Assembly: GCA_913060865.1 (NCBI GenBank)
Contig: CAJXTU010000010.1
Location: forward strand, 26,816-90,815
From: an uncultured Cycloclasticus sp.
GTDB lineage: Bacteria; Pseudomonadota; Gammaproteobacteria; Methylococcales; Cycloclasticaceae
Direction of reading: 5' to 3'
DNA: 64,000 nucleotides
This document shows, in pieces, positions 9,440 through 20,672 of the stretch (positions are counted from its first letter, which is position 1; the number at the start of each line of letters is the position of its first letter). Position numbers and translations under genes: made by a program. The notes beneath the pieces are model-generated. The model was given only the letters and a program-made list of their open reading frames with translations, was not told where the DNA came from and did no database searches.

Positions 9440-10313
9440 CGGGCGTTAGCGGCTCAGGTTCTACGGGTGCACCGGATAAAATAGGAATGGGTTCCTGTTT
9501 GCTCCAAACTAATAAAATGTCGCGGGTACTGTCTATCTTGGCAATGGTATTAGCCTCGGCGTGCATAAAGGCTTCGCCAGGAAGCGGTGTTAATTTGGTG
9601 ACGATGGCAACGGGGTAACCGGTTGGGAATACGCCACCTAGTCCAGATGTCGTCAGTAAGTCGCCTATTTTAATATCGGCATTATGCGGTAGGTATGGCA
9701 GAGTGAGTGTGTTCTGTATGCCGCTACCGGATGCAATAGTTCTTAACCCCGTCCTATTGATTTCAACAGGTGTTGCATGGTTAGGGTCAGTGATGAGCAT
9801 GATGGAGGAGGTAAGAGGGTGGACGTTAATAATTTGACCTAGTACCCCATCTTCGTTAAGGGCGGCCTGGCCTTTGTATAGATTAAATCGGCTACCTTTA
9901 TCGATAACAATATTTGTCGTATTTGGGTTTTGGTTTACTTTAATCAGCGAGGCAGAAATAAATTGCTCGCCGATTTTAAATGAAGACTCCAGTAAGCTAT
10001 GCAAACGGGTGTTTTCTGTTTCAAGTGCTTCAAATTTTTGCAGTTTGACTTTTAGTAGCAACGATTCAGATTTGAGACGGTGGTTTTCTTCAATTAATTC
10101 TGACAGGTCACTGGTGCTTTCAGTGAGCCAGTTATACAGTTTGGTGGGTAGGTCAACAGCAACCAGTACGGGGTGCACGATAAAGGACAGGCCGTCTTTA
10201 AGGCGCGCGAGTTGATTGGTTTGCTGTGCTATTAGCAGTAGTAAAATAGAAATAAGGACTACGACAATAAAGCGAGAGCTGGTAGCAGGACCTTTTGAGA
10301 AAATGGGTTTTAT
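9429..10313 (-). CDS. mreC: Rod shape-determining protein MreC, with probable ATA start codon
   Basis: Bitopic scaffold of the elongasome. The frame is open without interruption from just after the mreB stop (10332). Translating from 10313 gives MKPIFSKGPATSSR, then a membrane helix at about 15-30 (FIVVVLISILLLLIA), a coiled coil and the periplasmic beta domains (DKGSRFNLYKGQ; DLLTTSGLGGVFPTGYPVA). E. coli MreC begins MKPIFSRGPS, so the start falls on an ATA codon at 10313-10311. An AAAAGG ribosome site sits 9 bases upstream. No ATG, GTG or TTG occurs before the GTG at 10178, which would delete the membrane helix. The total is 294 residues. Confidence 0.85.
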   Translation of the reverse strand: MKPIFSKGPATSSRFIVVVLISILLLLIAQQTNQLARLKDGLSFIVHPVLVAVDLPTKLYNWLTESTSDLSELIEENHRLKSESLLLKVKLQKFEALETENTRLHSLLESSFKIGEQFISASLIKVNQNPNTTNIVIDKGSRFNLYKGQAALNEDGVLGQIINVHPLTSSIMLITDPNHATPVEINRTGLRTIASGSGIQNTLTLPYLPHNADIKIGDLLTTSGLGGVFPTGYPVAIVTKLTPLPGEAFMHAEANTIAKIDSTRDILLVWSKQEPIPILSGAPVEPEPLTPDAR

Positions 10314-10331
10314 GGCGAATGACCTTTTTTC

Positions 10332-11423
<1,092 letters not shown>

Positions 11424-11499
11424 TTACCTCTTTGGGCAAGACGCGAATTGTGTTAATTTGCACGGTTTTAAAGATGGAATTAAATAAAGGAGTCATTCT

Positions 11500-11787
11500 A
11501 TGTCAATTCAGTCGGAAGATGTACTGAAAATAGCACATTTGGCGAGGCTCGGTATTGAACCAGAGCAAGTTGAATCATATGCGTCAGATCTATCCAACAT
11601 TATGGTGTTAGTGGAACAGATGAGCCAAGTTGATACCTCTGATATTGAACCGATGGCTCATCCGTTAGATCAATCTCAACGGCTTAGAACAGATGTTGTT
11701 TTGGAAAGCAATCAACGTGATGCTTTGCAGAAAAATGCGCCGGCGATAGAAGATGGTTTATTCTTAGTGCCGCGCGTGATCGATTAA
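11500..11787 (+). CDS. gatC: Asp-tRNA(Asn)/Glu-tRNA(Gln) amidotransferase subunit C
   Basis: Small subunit (95 residues) that wraps around GatA and stabilises the GatCAB complex, which amidates misacylated Asp-tRNA(Asn) or Glu-tRNA(Gln). Family pattern: VLKIAHLARLGIE near the N-terminus and DIEPMAHPLDQSQRLRTD in the second half. A strong AAAGGAG ribosome site lies 7 bases before the ATG. It heads the gatCAB operon. Confidence 0.96.
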   Translation: MSIQSEDVLKIAHLARLGIEPEQVESYASDLSNIMVLVEQMSQVDTSDIEPMAHPLDQSQRLRTDVVLESNQRDALQKNAPAIEDGLFLVPRVID

Positions 11788-11811
11788 TTGTATTATTAGT
11801 TTTGGTAAAAA

Positions 11812-13281
11812 ATGTATAACAAATCACTAAAAGAACTGTCTGCGAGTCTTCGCAATAAAGAGATATCAAGTGTTGAATTGAGCCAATATTTTTTGGCGCG
11901 GATAAAACATTTCGATGGCGATCTAAATAGTGTTATCACTTCAAATGAAGAGGTGGCACTTTCCATTGCACAACAAGCAGACAAGGTGATCGCATCGGGT
12001 GGGGGCGGCTTGTTAACAGGTATCCCTTTGCTACATAAAGATATTTTTTGTACGCAAGGCTTGAGAACGAGCTGTGGTTCAAAAATGCTAGATAACTTTG
12101 TTGCGCCTTATACAGCGACTGCGGTTAACCAATTAGAGCTGGCAGGTGCCGTTATGTTGGGTAAAACCAATATGGATGAGTTTGCGATGGGCTCATCTAA
12201 TGAGACAAGTTTTTATGGCAGTGTGAAAAATCCTTGGGATTTGGATACCGTGCCCGGTGGTTCTTCAGGCGGTTCGGCCGCAGCCGTTGCTGCTCGTTTA
12301 GCACCGTTGGCGAGCGGCACGGATACGGGCGGCTCTATTCGTCAGCCAGCCGCTTTTTGCGGTATTACCGGCATTAAGCCGACTTATGGTCGCGTGTCAC
12401 GTTACGGAATGATTGCATTTGCCTCAAGCCTAGACCAAGGCGGTGCAATGGCAAAAAGCGCTGAAGATGCCGCTATTATGTTGCAAGCGATGTCAGGGTT
12501 TGATGAAAAAGACTCCACCAGTGTCGATAAACCGGTGGATGATTTGTTGGCGGGTCTAGGTGATTCCATCAAAGGTTTGACCATTGGCTTGCCAAAAGAG
12601 TTTTTCACTAAAGACCTTGATGCTGATATTCGTGAGAAAGTTGAAGCAGCGGTTGATGCGATGAAGTCAGCAGGTGCAAATATAAAAGAAATTAGTTTGC
12701 CTAATATTAACCTATCCGTGCCCGCTTATTACGTGGTCGCGCCAGCTGAGTGCTCTGCTAATTTGTCACGTTTTGATGGTGTTCGTTTTGGACATCGTTG
12801 TGAATCACCGAAAGATTTAGAAGATCTGTACAAGCGCTCGCGTGGAGAAGGCTTTGGTGATGAGGTGAAACGTCGAATTATGATCGGCGCGTATGTGCTA
12901 TCAGCAGGTTATTACGATGCGTATTACAAAAAAGCACAGCAAGTCCGCCGTTTAATTAAACAAGATTTTGTAGAGGCCTTTAAAGAAGTGGATGTTATTG
13001 CCAGTGCGACAGCGCCATCAGTTGCATTTGCGTCAGGTGAGAAAAAAGGTGACCCTGTTTCAATGTATTTGTCAGATATTTTTACCATTGGCGTTAATTT
13101 AGCGGGTTTGCCTGGTATGTCTGTACCGTGTGGTTTCGTTAATAATAAACCGGTGGGTATGCAATTGATTGGTAATTATTTTGAAGAGGCTCGTTTATTA
13201 AACGTGGCGCATCAATATCAACAACTAACAGATTGGCACCTTGCGGTGCCAGCTGGGTACGAGCAGGAGGCATCAGCATGA
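11812..13281 (+). CDS. gatA: Asp-tRNA(Asn)/Glu-tRNA(Gln) amidotransferase subunit A
   Basis: Amidase-signature glutaminase subunit that releases ammonia for transamidation. The Ser-cisSer-Lys triad is present at K76 (LLHKDIF), S151 ([12 protein letters not shown]) and S175 ([12 protein letters not shown]). The 489-residue length matches the family. The gene follows gatC by 24 bases and its TGA overlaps the gatB ATG. Confidence 0.97.
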   Translation: MYNKSLKELSASLRNKEISSVELSQYFLARIKHFDGDLNSVITSNEEVALSIAQQADKVIASGGGGLLTGIPLLHKDIFCTQGLRTSCGSKMLDNFVAPYTATAVNQLELAGAVMLGKTNMDEFAMGSSNETSFYGSVKNPWDLDTVPGGSSGGSAAAVAARLAPLASGTDTGGSIRQPAAFCGITGIKPTYGRVSRYGMIAFASSLDQGGAMAKSAEDAAIMLQAMSGFDEKDSTSVDKPVDDLLAGLGDSIKGLTIGLPKEFFTKDLDADIREKVEAAVDAMKSAGANIKEISLPNINLSVPAYYVVAPAECSANLSRFDGVRFGHRCESPKDLEDLYKRSRGEGFGDEVKRRIMIGAYVLSAGYYDAYYKKAQQVRRLIKQDFVEAFKEVDVIASATAPSVAFASGEKKGDPVSMYLSDIFTIGVNLAGLPGMSVPCGFVNNKPVGMQLIGNYFEEARLLNVAHQYQQLTDWHLAVPAGYEQEASA

Positions 13282-14711
13282 AATGGGAGACAGTTATTGG
13301 ACTTGAAATTCACGCTCAGCTAGCCACTAAATCTAAAATTTTCTCTGGTGCATCTACGGCGTATGGTGCTGAACCAAACACACAAGCATGTGCCATCGAC
13401 CTTGGAATGCCGGGTACCTTGCCGGTTCTAAATGAACAGGCGGTACGCTTTGCCGTGAAGTTTGGTTTGGCGATTGGTGCGCATATTGCGCCATACTCGG
13501 TGTTCGCACGTAAAAATTATTTTTATCCTGATTTGCCAAAGGGTTACCAAACGAGTCAATTTGATAAGCCTATTGTGGGTTTAGGGCAGTTGGATATTGA
13601 AGTAGGTGGCGAAACTAAAACAATAGGTGTAACACGAGCTCATTTAGAAGAGGACGCGGGTAAATCGTTGCATGAAGATTATCATGGTATGACGGGTATT
13701 GATCTGAATCGTGCTGGCACACCCTTACTTGAAATTGTTTCTGAACCTGATATGCGTTCAGCTGCAGAAGCGGTTGCCTATGTTAAAAAATTGCACACGT
13801 TGGTGCAGTATTTGGGCATTTGTGATGGCAGCATGCAGGAAGGCTCTTTTCGTTGTGATGTGAACGTGTCGGTTAGGCCAGTGGGGCAAGAAGAGTTTGG
13901 AACACGTGCAGAAATTAAAAATTTAAACTCTTTTCGTTTTATTGAAAAAGCGATTGCACACGAAGTTGAACGTCAGATTGATGTGATTGATTCAGGTGGC
14001 AAGGTGGTTCAAGAAACCCGTTTGTATGATGCAAACAAAGATGAAACGCGCTCCATGCGATCAAAAGAAGAGGCGAATGATTACCGTTACTTCCCGTGCC
14101 CCGATTTGTTGCCAGTAGAAATAACATCATCACTATTAGATGAAATGCGCGATAGTTTGCCAGAGTTACCGGCGGCTAAAAAACAGCGTTTTCAGCAGCA
14201 ATATGGTTTAAGTGCCTACGACTCCGAGGTGTTAACCACGCAACGGGCAATGGCTGATTATTATGAAGATGCTGTTAATTTCTCTGATGGAGAGGCTAAG
14301 CTTGTTGCCAATTGGGTGATGGGTGAGTTAAGTGCTGCTTTGAACCAACATAACGTGGATATAGTGAATAGCCCGGTTAGTGCGGAACGCTTAGGTGGCT
14401 TGGTTAAGCGAATAGCGGACCAAACTATTTCTGGAAAAATAGCCAAGCAAGTGCTTGAGTTGATGTGGTCAAGCGAGCATTCTGCCGATGAGCTTATTGA
14501 ACGAGAAGGTTTAAAGCAAATTTCTGATACAGGTGCACTTGAAAAAATGATTGATCAATTGATGGCTGATAATATGGATCAGGTGGAACAATTTAGAGCT
14601 GGGAAAACGAAGATGATAGGCTTTTTCGTGGGCCAATTGATGAAGCAAACTCAAGGTAAAGCAAACCCCCAAGAGTTAAATAAATTACTACAGAGCAAGT
14701 TGAAAGAATAA
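13278..14711 (+). CDS. gatB: Asp-tRNA(Asn)/Glu-tRNA(Gln) amidotransferase subunit B
   Basis: tRNA-binding and kinase subunit of GatCAB, 477 residues from the ATG at 13278. That start gives the canonical [15 protein letters not shown] and overlaps the gatA stop in an ATGA; the frame stays open further upstream but that part is gatA shadow. Motifs include FSGAS, the zinc-site region and [15 protein letters not shown]. The C-terminal YqeY-like tail domain (about 330-477) contacts tRNA. Confidence 0.97.
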   Translation: MKWETVIGLEIHAQLATKSKIFSGASTAYGAEPNTQACAIDLGMPGTLPVLNEQAVRFAVKFGLAIGAHIAPYSVFARKNYFYPDLPKGYQTSQFDKPIVGLGQLDIEVGGETKTIGVTRAHLEEDAGKSLHEDYHGMTGIDLNRAGTPLLEIVSEPDMRSAAEAVAYVKKLHTLVQYLGICDGSMQEGSFRCDVNVSVRPVGQEEFGTRAEIKNLNSFRFIEKAIAHEVERQIDVIDSGGKVVQETRLYDANKDETRSMRSKEEANDYRYFPCPDLLPVEITSSLLDEMRDSLPELPAAKKQRFQQQYGLSAYDSEVLTTQRAMADYYEDAVNFSDGEAKLVANWVMGELSAALNQHNVDIVNSPVSAERLGGLVKRIADQTISGKIAKQVLELMWSSEHSADELIEREGLKQISDTGALEKMIDQLMADNMDQVEQFRAGKTKMIGFFVGQLMKQTQGKANPQELNKLLQSKLKE

Positions 14712-14764
14712 TTAGCATGCCAAGTTCATAGCTAGATGAAATTAAATTAAATAATGAGGTGTTT

Positions 14765-15130
14765 ATGAGTGTATTTAAAGGGGTGAGTGTTTTTGTACTG
14801 TCGTTAATGATGCTGGCGTGTGCGAATGTAACAACAGAGCAAGTTGATGCTACGCAAGCTGTGATAAAGCCGGTGGATGAGGAGAGGGCGAACGTTGAGC
14901 AACAGATTGCTCGTGTCACCGAGAAGCTCAAGGATAAGCCGACCGTTCAAGGGTGGTTGCTAGTGGGTGATGCGCAAATGCACTTGAAAAAATATAATGA
15001 TGCGGTCGTGGCCTATAGAGAAGCTTATTTATTGAGTGAGTATGCTGATGGGCCAAGAAGAAAGCTAAAGCGCGCCATGTATTTCTCGAGCTTAGAACCC
15101 AAAAACCTAGATATTGACGATAAACAATAG
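14765..15130 (+). CDS. Small lipoprotein with TPR-like repeat
   Basis: A 121-residue protein with a signal peptide and lipobox MMLAC (lipidated cysteine C19). A helical region from about 55 to 105 (GWLLVGDAQMHLKKYNDAVVAYREAYLLSEY) looks like a single tetratricopeptide repeat, suggesting a protein-protein contact role at the membrane. I chose the ATG at 14765, preceded by TGAGGT, over an in-frame GTG two codons earlier. It lies 53 bases after gatB and converges on the JAMM gene with a 3-base gap. Specific function unknown. Confidence 0.7.
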   Translation: MSVFKGVSVFVLSLMMLACANVTTEQVDATQAVIKPVDEERANVEQQIARVTEKLKDKPTVQGWLLVGDAQMHLKKYNDAVVAYREAYLLSEYADGPRRKLKRAMYFSSLEPKNLDIDDKQ

Positions 15131-15133
15131 GTT

Positions 15134-15556
15134 TTATTCTTCACTCATTCTAAGGGTGATTTCAACAATATTTTCGTCGTGCAGTAATTTGAAACAGCGC
15201 ATTTCTAGCACGCCTTTGGTGTTCAAAGAAATAATCAAGTAATAAGCTTCTGGGTAAGCGGATAGCTCAATGTCAGTCGCCGAGGGTTTGGCCGGTGCTG
15301 TTGGGTGGGAATGATAAATGGCGAAAAGGCTTTCTTCCTTGTCACGCATCGCTTTCATGGTGCTTATTTGTTCTTCAGGCGCCATTAAAAAGCGAGTGCT
15401 AGGTACGTCGGCAACATTTTTAACGGGGTAGCAAGTATAGTTGCCAGACTCATCCTTGCCGACAAAACCACAAGCCTCTATGTCTTGTGATAGTTGGGCG
15501 TGGTGCAAGAGTTTGTTGACCAGCTTCCTTGGTAATTCGATTTCTTTTTGATGCAT
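15134..15556 (-). CDS. JAMM/MPN+ domain metalloprotease, stand-alone
   Basis: A 140-residue protein consisting only of a JAB1/MPN/Mov34 metalloenzyme domain. The full zinc site is present: E27 (IEACGF), H82-S-H84-P and S92...D95 (PSATD), matching E...HxHPx7SxxD. Such bacterial enzymes include RadC-unrelated peptidases and Mec+/QbsD-type proteases that trim the C-terminus of ubiquitin-like sulfur carriers. No ThiS/MoaD-like partner is adjacent here; the neighbour is prmC, 16 bases downstream. The substrate is unknown. Confidence 0.85.
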   Translation of the reverse strand: MHQKEIELPRKLVNKLLHHAQLSQDIEACGFVGKDESGNYTCYPVKNVADVPSTRFLMAPEEQISTMKAMRDKEESLFAIYHSHPTAPAKPSATDIELSAYPEAYYLIISLNTKGVLEMRCFKLLHDENIVEITLRMSEE

Positions 15557-15572
15557 TTTAAAACCTTATTGA

Positions 15573-16415
15573 TTACGGCTTTTTGCCTAATGTGGCACGA
15601 GTATGGCCTTGGATATCTTGAAATTGTTCGGTTGATTTGAACCCGGATGATTCTAACAAATTTTTAACCTGTACGCCCTGTTGATAGCCATGTTCAAATA
15701 ACAGTACGCCATCTGATTTAAGGTATTTATGAGCATTTGAAGTAATATGTTTAATGTCTAATAAGCCGCCGTCCATAGCGACTAGCGCTGAGTTTGGTTC
15801 AAAGCGAACATCACCGTCTAAAAGATGTGGGTCAGTTTGGCAAATATAAGGCGGGTTGCTGATAATTATGTCGAAAGCTTTGCTAGGTACTTGTTCAAAC
15901 CAGACGCTGTGAATAAACTCAACTTTGTTTGCATTAAGTTGACGGCTATTTTTGTTTGCGATGGCGAGGGCCTTAATGCTTGAGTCAACTGCTGTGACCG
16001 ATGCGTTGCTAAACTCTAGGGCCAATGTTATGGCTATTGCGCCACTGCCAGTACCTAAATCTAAAATAGAAAAGGATTGGTTTGTTGTAAATTTTTGTTG
16101 AACGATGTCGATCAGTAACTCAGTGTCCGGTCGGGGTATTAAAACATCAGGTGACACAATAAAAGACCGAGACCAAAATTCACGCTCGCCGGTCAAATAG
16201 GCAATAGGCTGCCCAATTTGACGTTGTTCGATAAGCTGTAGAAAGGTGTGCAGATCATCGGCCGATAGGGTGCGATCTGGCCAAGCCCTGAAGTAGCTGC
16301 GGTTTTTTTTAACTACGTGAGCGAGTAAAACCTCACTATCGAGTTCACCACTGTCGCTATCAAGTAGGCTATTAGATGCGAGTTTTAGCGCCTCTTTTAT
16401 GGTTAAATTGGCCAA
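15573..16415 (-). CDS. prmC: Release-factor glutamine methyltransferase PrmC
   Basis: SAM-dependent enzyme that N5-methylates the GGQ glutamine of release factors. The SAM-binding motif ILDLGTGSGAIAI is at about 117-129 and the catalytic NPPY at N187-Y190, with the N-terminal helical release-factor-binding domain before them. It directly follows prfA, its substrate gene, with 8 bases between, in the conserved hemA-prfA-prmC order. Confidence 0.97.
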   Translation of the reverse strand: MANLTIKEALKLASNSLLDSDSGELDSEVLLAHVVKKNRSYFRAWPDRTLSADDLHTFLQLIEQRQIGQPIAYLTGEREFWSRSFIVSPDVLIPRPDTELLIDIVQQKFTTNQSFSILDLGTGSGAIAITLALEFSNASVTAVDSSIKALAIANKNSRQLNANKVEFIHSVWFEQVPSKAFDIIISNPPYICQTDPHLLDGDVRFEPNSALVAMDGGLLDIKHITSNAHKYLKSDGVLLFEHGYQQGVQVKNLLESSGFKSTEQFQDIQGHTRATLGKKP

Positions 16416-16423
16416 GGGTGTCG

Positions 16424-17512
16424 CTAATCGTCAGAACTTAGCTGGGTTAGTTGTTCAGCTTGGTGTTCTTGAATTAACGGGTCAATGATTTGATCCAGCG
16501 AACCTTGCATCACTTCATCTAATTTATATAGCGTTAAGTTGATGCGATGATCGGTTACCCGACCTTGTGGGTAATTGTAAGTGCGAATTCGTTCAGAGCG
16601 ATCACCACTGCCAACCTGTGAGCGACGAGACTCTGCTTGTTCTGCATCAGCTTTTTCTTGTTCGGCACTCATAATTCTAGCTTTTAACAGTGACATCGCA
16701 CGTGCTCGATTTTTATGTTGGGAGCGTTCGTCTTGACACTCTACAACGGTACCCGTTGGAAGGTGGGTAAGACGAATGGCAGAGTCGGTTTTATTAACGT
16801 GCTGTCCGCCCGAGCCTGATGCGCGAAATGTATCAACGCGTAGGTCGCCGGAGTTGATTTCAATCTCATCTTTTTCATCGGCTTCAGGCATGATGGCTAC
16901 TGTACAAGCTGAGGTGTGTACGCGGCCTTGCGATTCAGTTTCTGGAACACGTTGAACACGGTGGGCGCCCGATTCAAACTTAAGTTGTGAATACACATCG
17001 TTGCCTTCAATCCGCGCAATAATTTCTTTGTAACCGCCGTGGTCGCCTTGGTTTTCACTCATAATTTCAAATTTCCAGCCTTTTTTCTCGGCGAACCGTA
17101 AGTACATGCGGTATAAATCACCTGAAAAAATAGCGGCTTCATCACCACCTGTTCCAGCTCGAACTTCAAGGAACGCATTTTTCCCGTCGTTAGGGTCTTT
17201 TGGAAGTAAAAGGATTTGTAGTTCTTTTTCTTGTGTTTCCAGAGCAATCTGAGTTTCTTTGAGTTCTTCTTTCGCCATTGCTTTGATATCAGGGTCGCTA
17301 TCGTTGAGCATGGCTTTTGCTGCTTTTTGATCCTCCAGTGTCACCAAGTAGTTTTGATGTGTGCTGACAATGGGGTCTAGTTGGGCATACTCTTGGCTTA
17401 AAGCGCGAAATTTGTTTTGATCGCTCTGTACGCTAGGTTCAGACAACAGTCCTGCAATTTCTTCGAAGCGCTCAGAGAGGGTGTCTAGCTTTTGTAAAAT
17501 GGTTATGTTCAC
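16424..17512 (-). CDS. prfA: Peptide chain release factor 1
   Basis: Class I release factor reading UAA and UAG. The tripeptide codon-recognition motif is P190-E-T192 (the PxT type, not the SPF of RF2), and the catalytic GGQ lies at 235-237 ([12 protein letters not shown]). The 362-residue length is standard. It starts 1 base after the hemA stop, consistent with the classic hemA-prfA operon. Confidence 0.98.
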   Translation of the reverse strand: MNITILQKLDTLSERFEEIAGLLSEPSVQSDQNKFRALSQEYAQLDPIVSTHQNYLVTLEDQKAAKAMLNDSDPDIKAMAKEELKETQIALETQEKELQILLLPKDPNDGKNAFLEVRAGTGGDEAAIFSGDLYRMYLRFAEKKGWKFEIMSENQGDHGGYKEIIARIEGNDVYSQLKFESGAHRVQRVPETESQGRVHTSACTVAIMPEADEKDEIEINSGDLRVDTFRASGSGGQHVNKTDSAIRLTHLPTGTVVECQDERSQHKNRARAMSLLKARIMSAEQEKADAEQAESRRSQVGSGDRSERIRTYNYPQGRVTDHRINLTLYKLDEVMQGSLDQIIDPLIQEHQAEQLTQLSSDD

Positions 17513-17513
17513 G

Positions 17514-18764
17514 TTATTTTTTTAGGTTAAAAAGTTGTTGAGCGGCTGATAGTAATTCGTTGTTACCTTCAGATGCTGCCTGTTTCAATGTGCTACTGGG
17601 TGCGTGTAAAATTTTGTTTGTTAAATCACTCGCTAAGCGTTCAAGGACATGCTCAGCTGGTTGACCATTATTAAGTGAATTGATGGCTTTTTGAAGCACT
17701 TCTTCGCGTGTTTTATCTGATTGTGTTCTTAGCTGATAAATGGTTTTTGAGGCATCTTGCGCTCGAATCCAAGTTTGAAAGTGAGACACTTGAATATCAA
17801 TAATGTCTTCAGCTTGCTCGGCTGCTTCACGGCGAGATTGTAAACCAACATCAACTATATTTTTTAGATCATCAACGCAGTAAAGATACACGTCGCTTAA
17901 CGAACCGACTTCCTTTTCAATATCATGTGGTACGGCTAAATCCATCATAAACATGGGTTTATGTTTACGTTTTGCAATAGCTGTTTCAACGCTACCTTTG
18001 CCTAAAATGGGAAGTGAGCTAGCGGTTGATGAAATAATGATATCTGCTTCAGAGAGGTGCTCAGGGATGTCTTTTATTTCAATGGCGTAACCGTTGCCTT
18101 GGGAGGCGATAGTATGTGCTTTTTCTAACGTTCTGTTGGCTACAATTAAGCGGCCAATACCTTGTTCTTTTAGATGCTGAGCTGATAATTCAATTGTTTC
18201 GCCTGCACCAATGAGTAGTGCTGTTTGATCTTGTAAGTCACCAAATATTTGTTGTGCCAATTTAACGCCGGCGAAGGCAACTGATACTGGACTAGAGCCA
18301 ATAGCAGTGTCGGTGCGTACTTTTTTTGCAACTTGAAAAGTGTGTTGAAACAAGCGTCCTAGGTATTTTCCTAAGGTCCCGGCCTCAGCGGCTTGTTGAT
18401 AGGCTGTTTTCATTTGGCCTAGAATTTGGGGTTCACCTAAAACCATGGAATCGAGACCACATGCAACGCGGGACATATGTTTTATTGAGTGGTGCTCAGT
18501 GTGACTATAGAGGTAGTTTCTTATGTTGTTTTCATCTAGTTGATGATGGGCTGCTAGCCAAGTGATGAGTTCATCAGCTTGCTGAGTGGTGGTGTCACAA
18601 TAAATTTCTGTGCGATTACAGGTCGATAAAATGGCTGCTTCTTCGATAGAGGCGAGCTTGTTTAAGGACTGAAGTGAGTGGCTTAGGCGATCAGGTGAAA
18701 AAGCAAGTTTCTCACGGATGTCGATAGGCGCAGTATTGTGATTGAGTCCGAGCGTAAGCAGCAT
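17514..18764 (-). CDS. hemA: Glutamyl-tRNA reductase
   Basis: First enzyme of the C5 pathway to tetrapyrroles; reduces Glu-tRNA(Glu) to glutamate-1-semialdehyde with NADPH. The nucleophilic cysteine is C49 in [12 protein letters not shown]. The [15 protein letters not shown] motif and the NADPH-binding segment ([16 protein letters not shown]) follow, with a C-terminal dimerisation helix. The 416-residue length is usual. It is divergent from the TPR lipoprotein gene. Confidence 0.98.
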   Translation of the reverse strand: MLLTLGLNHNTAPIDIREKLAFSPDRLSHSLQSLNKLASIEEAAILSTCNRTEIYCDTTTQQADELITWLAAHHQLDENNIRNYLYSHTEHHSIKHMSRVACGLDSMVLGEPQILGQMKTAYQQAAEAGTLGKYLGRLFQHTFQVAKKVRTDTAIGSSPVSVAFAGVKLAQQIFGDLQDQTALLIGAGETIELSAQHLKEQGIGRLIVANRTLEKAHTIASQGNGYAIEIKDIPEHLSEADIIISSTASSLPILGKGSVETAIAKRKHKPMFMMDLAVPHDIEKEVGSLSDVYLYCVDDLKNIVDVGLQSRREAAEQAEDIIDIQVSHFQTWIRAQDASKTIYQLRTQSDKTREEVLQKAINSLNNGQPAEHVLERLASDLTNKILHAPSSTLKQAASEGNNELLSAAQQLFNLKK

Positions 18765-18800
18765 GCACTTTTGGTGGTTTTACTTTAATCTAATTGGGTT

Positions 18801-18806
18801 ATTATA
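18801..18806 (-). promoter_or_regulatory. Candidate -10 box for hemA
   Basis: On the minus strand this reads TATAAT, about 37-42 bases upstream of the hemA ATG. No convincing -35 hexamer is seen at the standard spacing. It is a plausible but weakly supported promoter for hemA-prfA-prmC. Confidence 0.35.
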
Positions 18807-18938
18807 AGCTTTTTCATCTAATGAATGTTCTATTAAGTTCGAATGGATGACTCCACAGATTTTCTTTGGAAGTGGCTGTCATCTAATTAGCGCATTTGTG
18901 GGTGGGTAATGTAGCGTGAGATATTGAGTGAGAAAAAT

Positions 18939-20672
18939 ATGCTTTTAAGGTTAGTGTTAGTGGTTCTTGTGGCTTCTTTGGCAGGTTGTGCTCATGTGAC
19001 AAGTAGCGATATTGTTGAAGTTGAAGAGCCTGTTAAGGCGGCATCGAGTATTGAAGAGAAAGAGCCGAATACGGCGTTAATTCAACCTAGTCAGTTAGAC
19101 GCAGCATTGTTATATAGCTTGTTGGGGGGGGAGGTGGCTGGCCAGCGAGGAGACATTAATATGGCCTCAGCTTTTTATGTTGATGCAGCGAAACGTTCGA
19201 ATGACCCTCAAGTTGCTTTGAGAGCGGCCCAAATAGCCCTGTATAACAAAGATATTGTGGCAGCGAAGGCTGCAATAGATATATTACTTGAGTCTTCTCA
19301 GGTGTTGTCAGTTCAGTCGCGTCGACTTGCGCTGACTATTTATTTACGTTCAGGCGATGCTGAGAAAAGCTTGAGTCAGATTAATTTAATACTTGAAGAA
19401 AGTGACATTCCTCTGCGTAGTGCCCTGCTTGCTATCGGTGATGTTGTTTTTCGTAATGCCAATAAGGATGTTGGGGTTAACGTGATCAATGTGCTGGTGG
19501 ATAGTTACCCTGAAGAGGCTGGTGTTTATTTAGTTCGTTCAAAAATTATGTCTCAGCTGAAAGAGTGGGGTCAGGCAGAAAATGACGCGATAACGGTCAC
19601 AAAATTAGACCCAACTTGGCCGGTAGGTTTTGCGCAACTTGCACTGGTGCTGGAAGGTAAAGAGGAAACGGAGCGTGCTTTATTGACGCTAAAAAATGCA
19701 GCCGAGCGACTTAAATCAAGGCAGCTGACGATGGGGTATGGGCAGTTATTAGCCAAGAGTGAAGACTATGAAGCTGCCAAAATAGAGTTTTTGAAATTAG
19801 TCTCTCAAGGGGAAAGCTACCCCGAGGCAAGCTTTGCACTAGGCCTTGTTTATTTAAAGTTAGATAATGCCAATGAGGCATTAAAGGTATTTAAAGATTT
19901 GTATGAAGTCGATGCATTCTCTTCAAAATCAGCTTTTTACTTGGGCCGCATCTACTATTACCAAAAAGCTTATGAAGAAGCCTTGATGTGGTTTGAGAGG
20001 GTGAAAAAAGGTGTTCATCATATGGATTCTCAAGCATCCATTGCAATGATTAAGTCAGAGACTGGCGACCTACAAGGAGCAAGAAGTGTTTTGCAAAGGC
20101 TTCGTAATGAATACCCAAAAAACGCAACTAAGTTTTATTTATTAGAAGCGGAGTTATTAATGGGTGGGCAACATAATAAGGTTTTATATGCCTTGATGAA
20201 TGAAGCTGTTAATGCATCGCCTGATGACTTGTCTCTACGCTATGCCCGCTCAATTGCTGCAACTGAATTAGATGAGTTGACTGTTGCAGAGAAAGATTTA
20301 TTGTTTGTGCTGGAAAGGGAGCCCAACGATGCTAATGCATTAAATGCGCTTGGGTATACTTTAGCGAGTAAGACCTTTCGGTTTAAAGAGGCTCGTCAGT
20401 ATTTATCGCAGGCGATATCATTGCGTCCGAATGATTCAGCCATTTTAGACAGTATGGGTTGGCTGAATTATCGTGAAGGGCACTATGAGAAGGCGTTGGT
20501 TTTGTTGCAAGAGGCCTATAAAATCTCACCGGAGGGCGAGATAGCGGCGCATCTAGGTGAAACATTATGGATGTTGGGTCGCCAAAAAGAAGCGCGTCAG
20601 TTGTGGGGGAATGCGCTGAAGCGAGATGCTGATAACCGACACTTAATAGAGGTTTTGAAGAGGCTTAAGTGA
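18939..20672 (+). CDS. TPR-repeat outer-membrane lipoprotein
   Basis: A 577-residue lipoprotein (lipobox SLAGC, C17 from the ATG at 18939) made almost entirely of tetratricopeptide-like helical repeats, the clearest being near the C-terminus (NALNALGYTLAS, DSMGWLNYREGHYEKAL, AAHLGETLWMLGRQKEA). A gene of this type commonly precedes lolB in gammaproteobacteria. A TTG at 18924 is an alternative start. A run of eight G residues at 19134-19141 lies in the coding sequence at about codon 66. Function unknown; probably a scaffold in the periplasm. Confidence 0.85.
   Translation: MLLRLVLVVLVASLAGCAHVTSSDIVEVEEPVKAASSIEEKEPNTALIQPSQLDAALLYSLLGGEVAGQRGDINMASAFYVDAAKRSNDPQVALRAAQIALYNKDIVAAKAAIDILLESSQVLSVQSRRLALTIYLRSGDAEKSLSQINLILEESDIPLRSALLAIGDVVFRNANKDVGVNVINVLVDSYPEEAGVYLVRSKIMSQLKEWGQAENDAITVTKLDPTWPVGFAQLALVLEGKEETERALLTLKNAAERLKSRQLTMGYGQLLAKSEDYEAAKIEFLKLVSQGESYPEASFALGLVYLKLDNANEALKVFKDLYEVDAFSSKSAFYLGRIYYYQKAYEEALMWFERVKKGVHHMDSQASIAMIKSETGDLQGARSVLQRLRNEYPKNATKFYLLEAELLMGGQHNKVLYALMNEAVNASPDDLSLRYARSIAATELDELTVAEKDLLFVLEREPNDANALNALGYTLASKTFRFKEARQYLSQAISLRPNDSAILDSMGWLNYREGHYEKALVLLQEAYKISPEGEIAAHLGETLWMLGRQKEARQLWGNALKRDADNRHLIEVLKRLK

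Noticed and set aside
9429..10178. Short mreC starting at GTG 10178
   Set aside because: It lacks the membrane helix and the conserved KPIFSKGP N-terminus that are encoded in the same frame immediately upstream.
13233..13277. N-terminal extension of gatB
   Set aside because: It overlaps gatA and has no GatB similarity; the ATG at 13278 gives the canonical [12 protein letters not shown].
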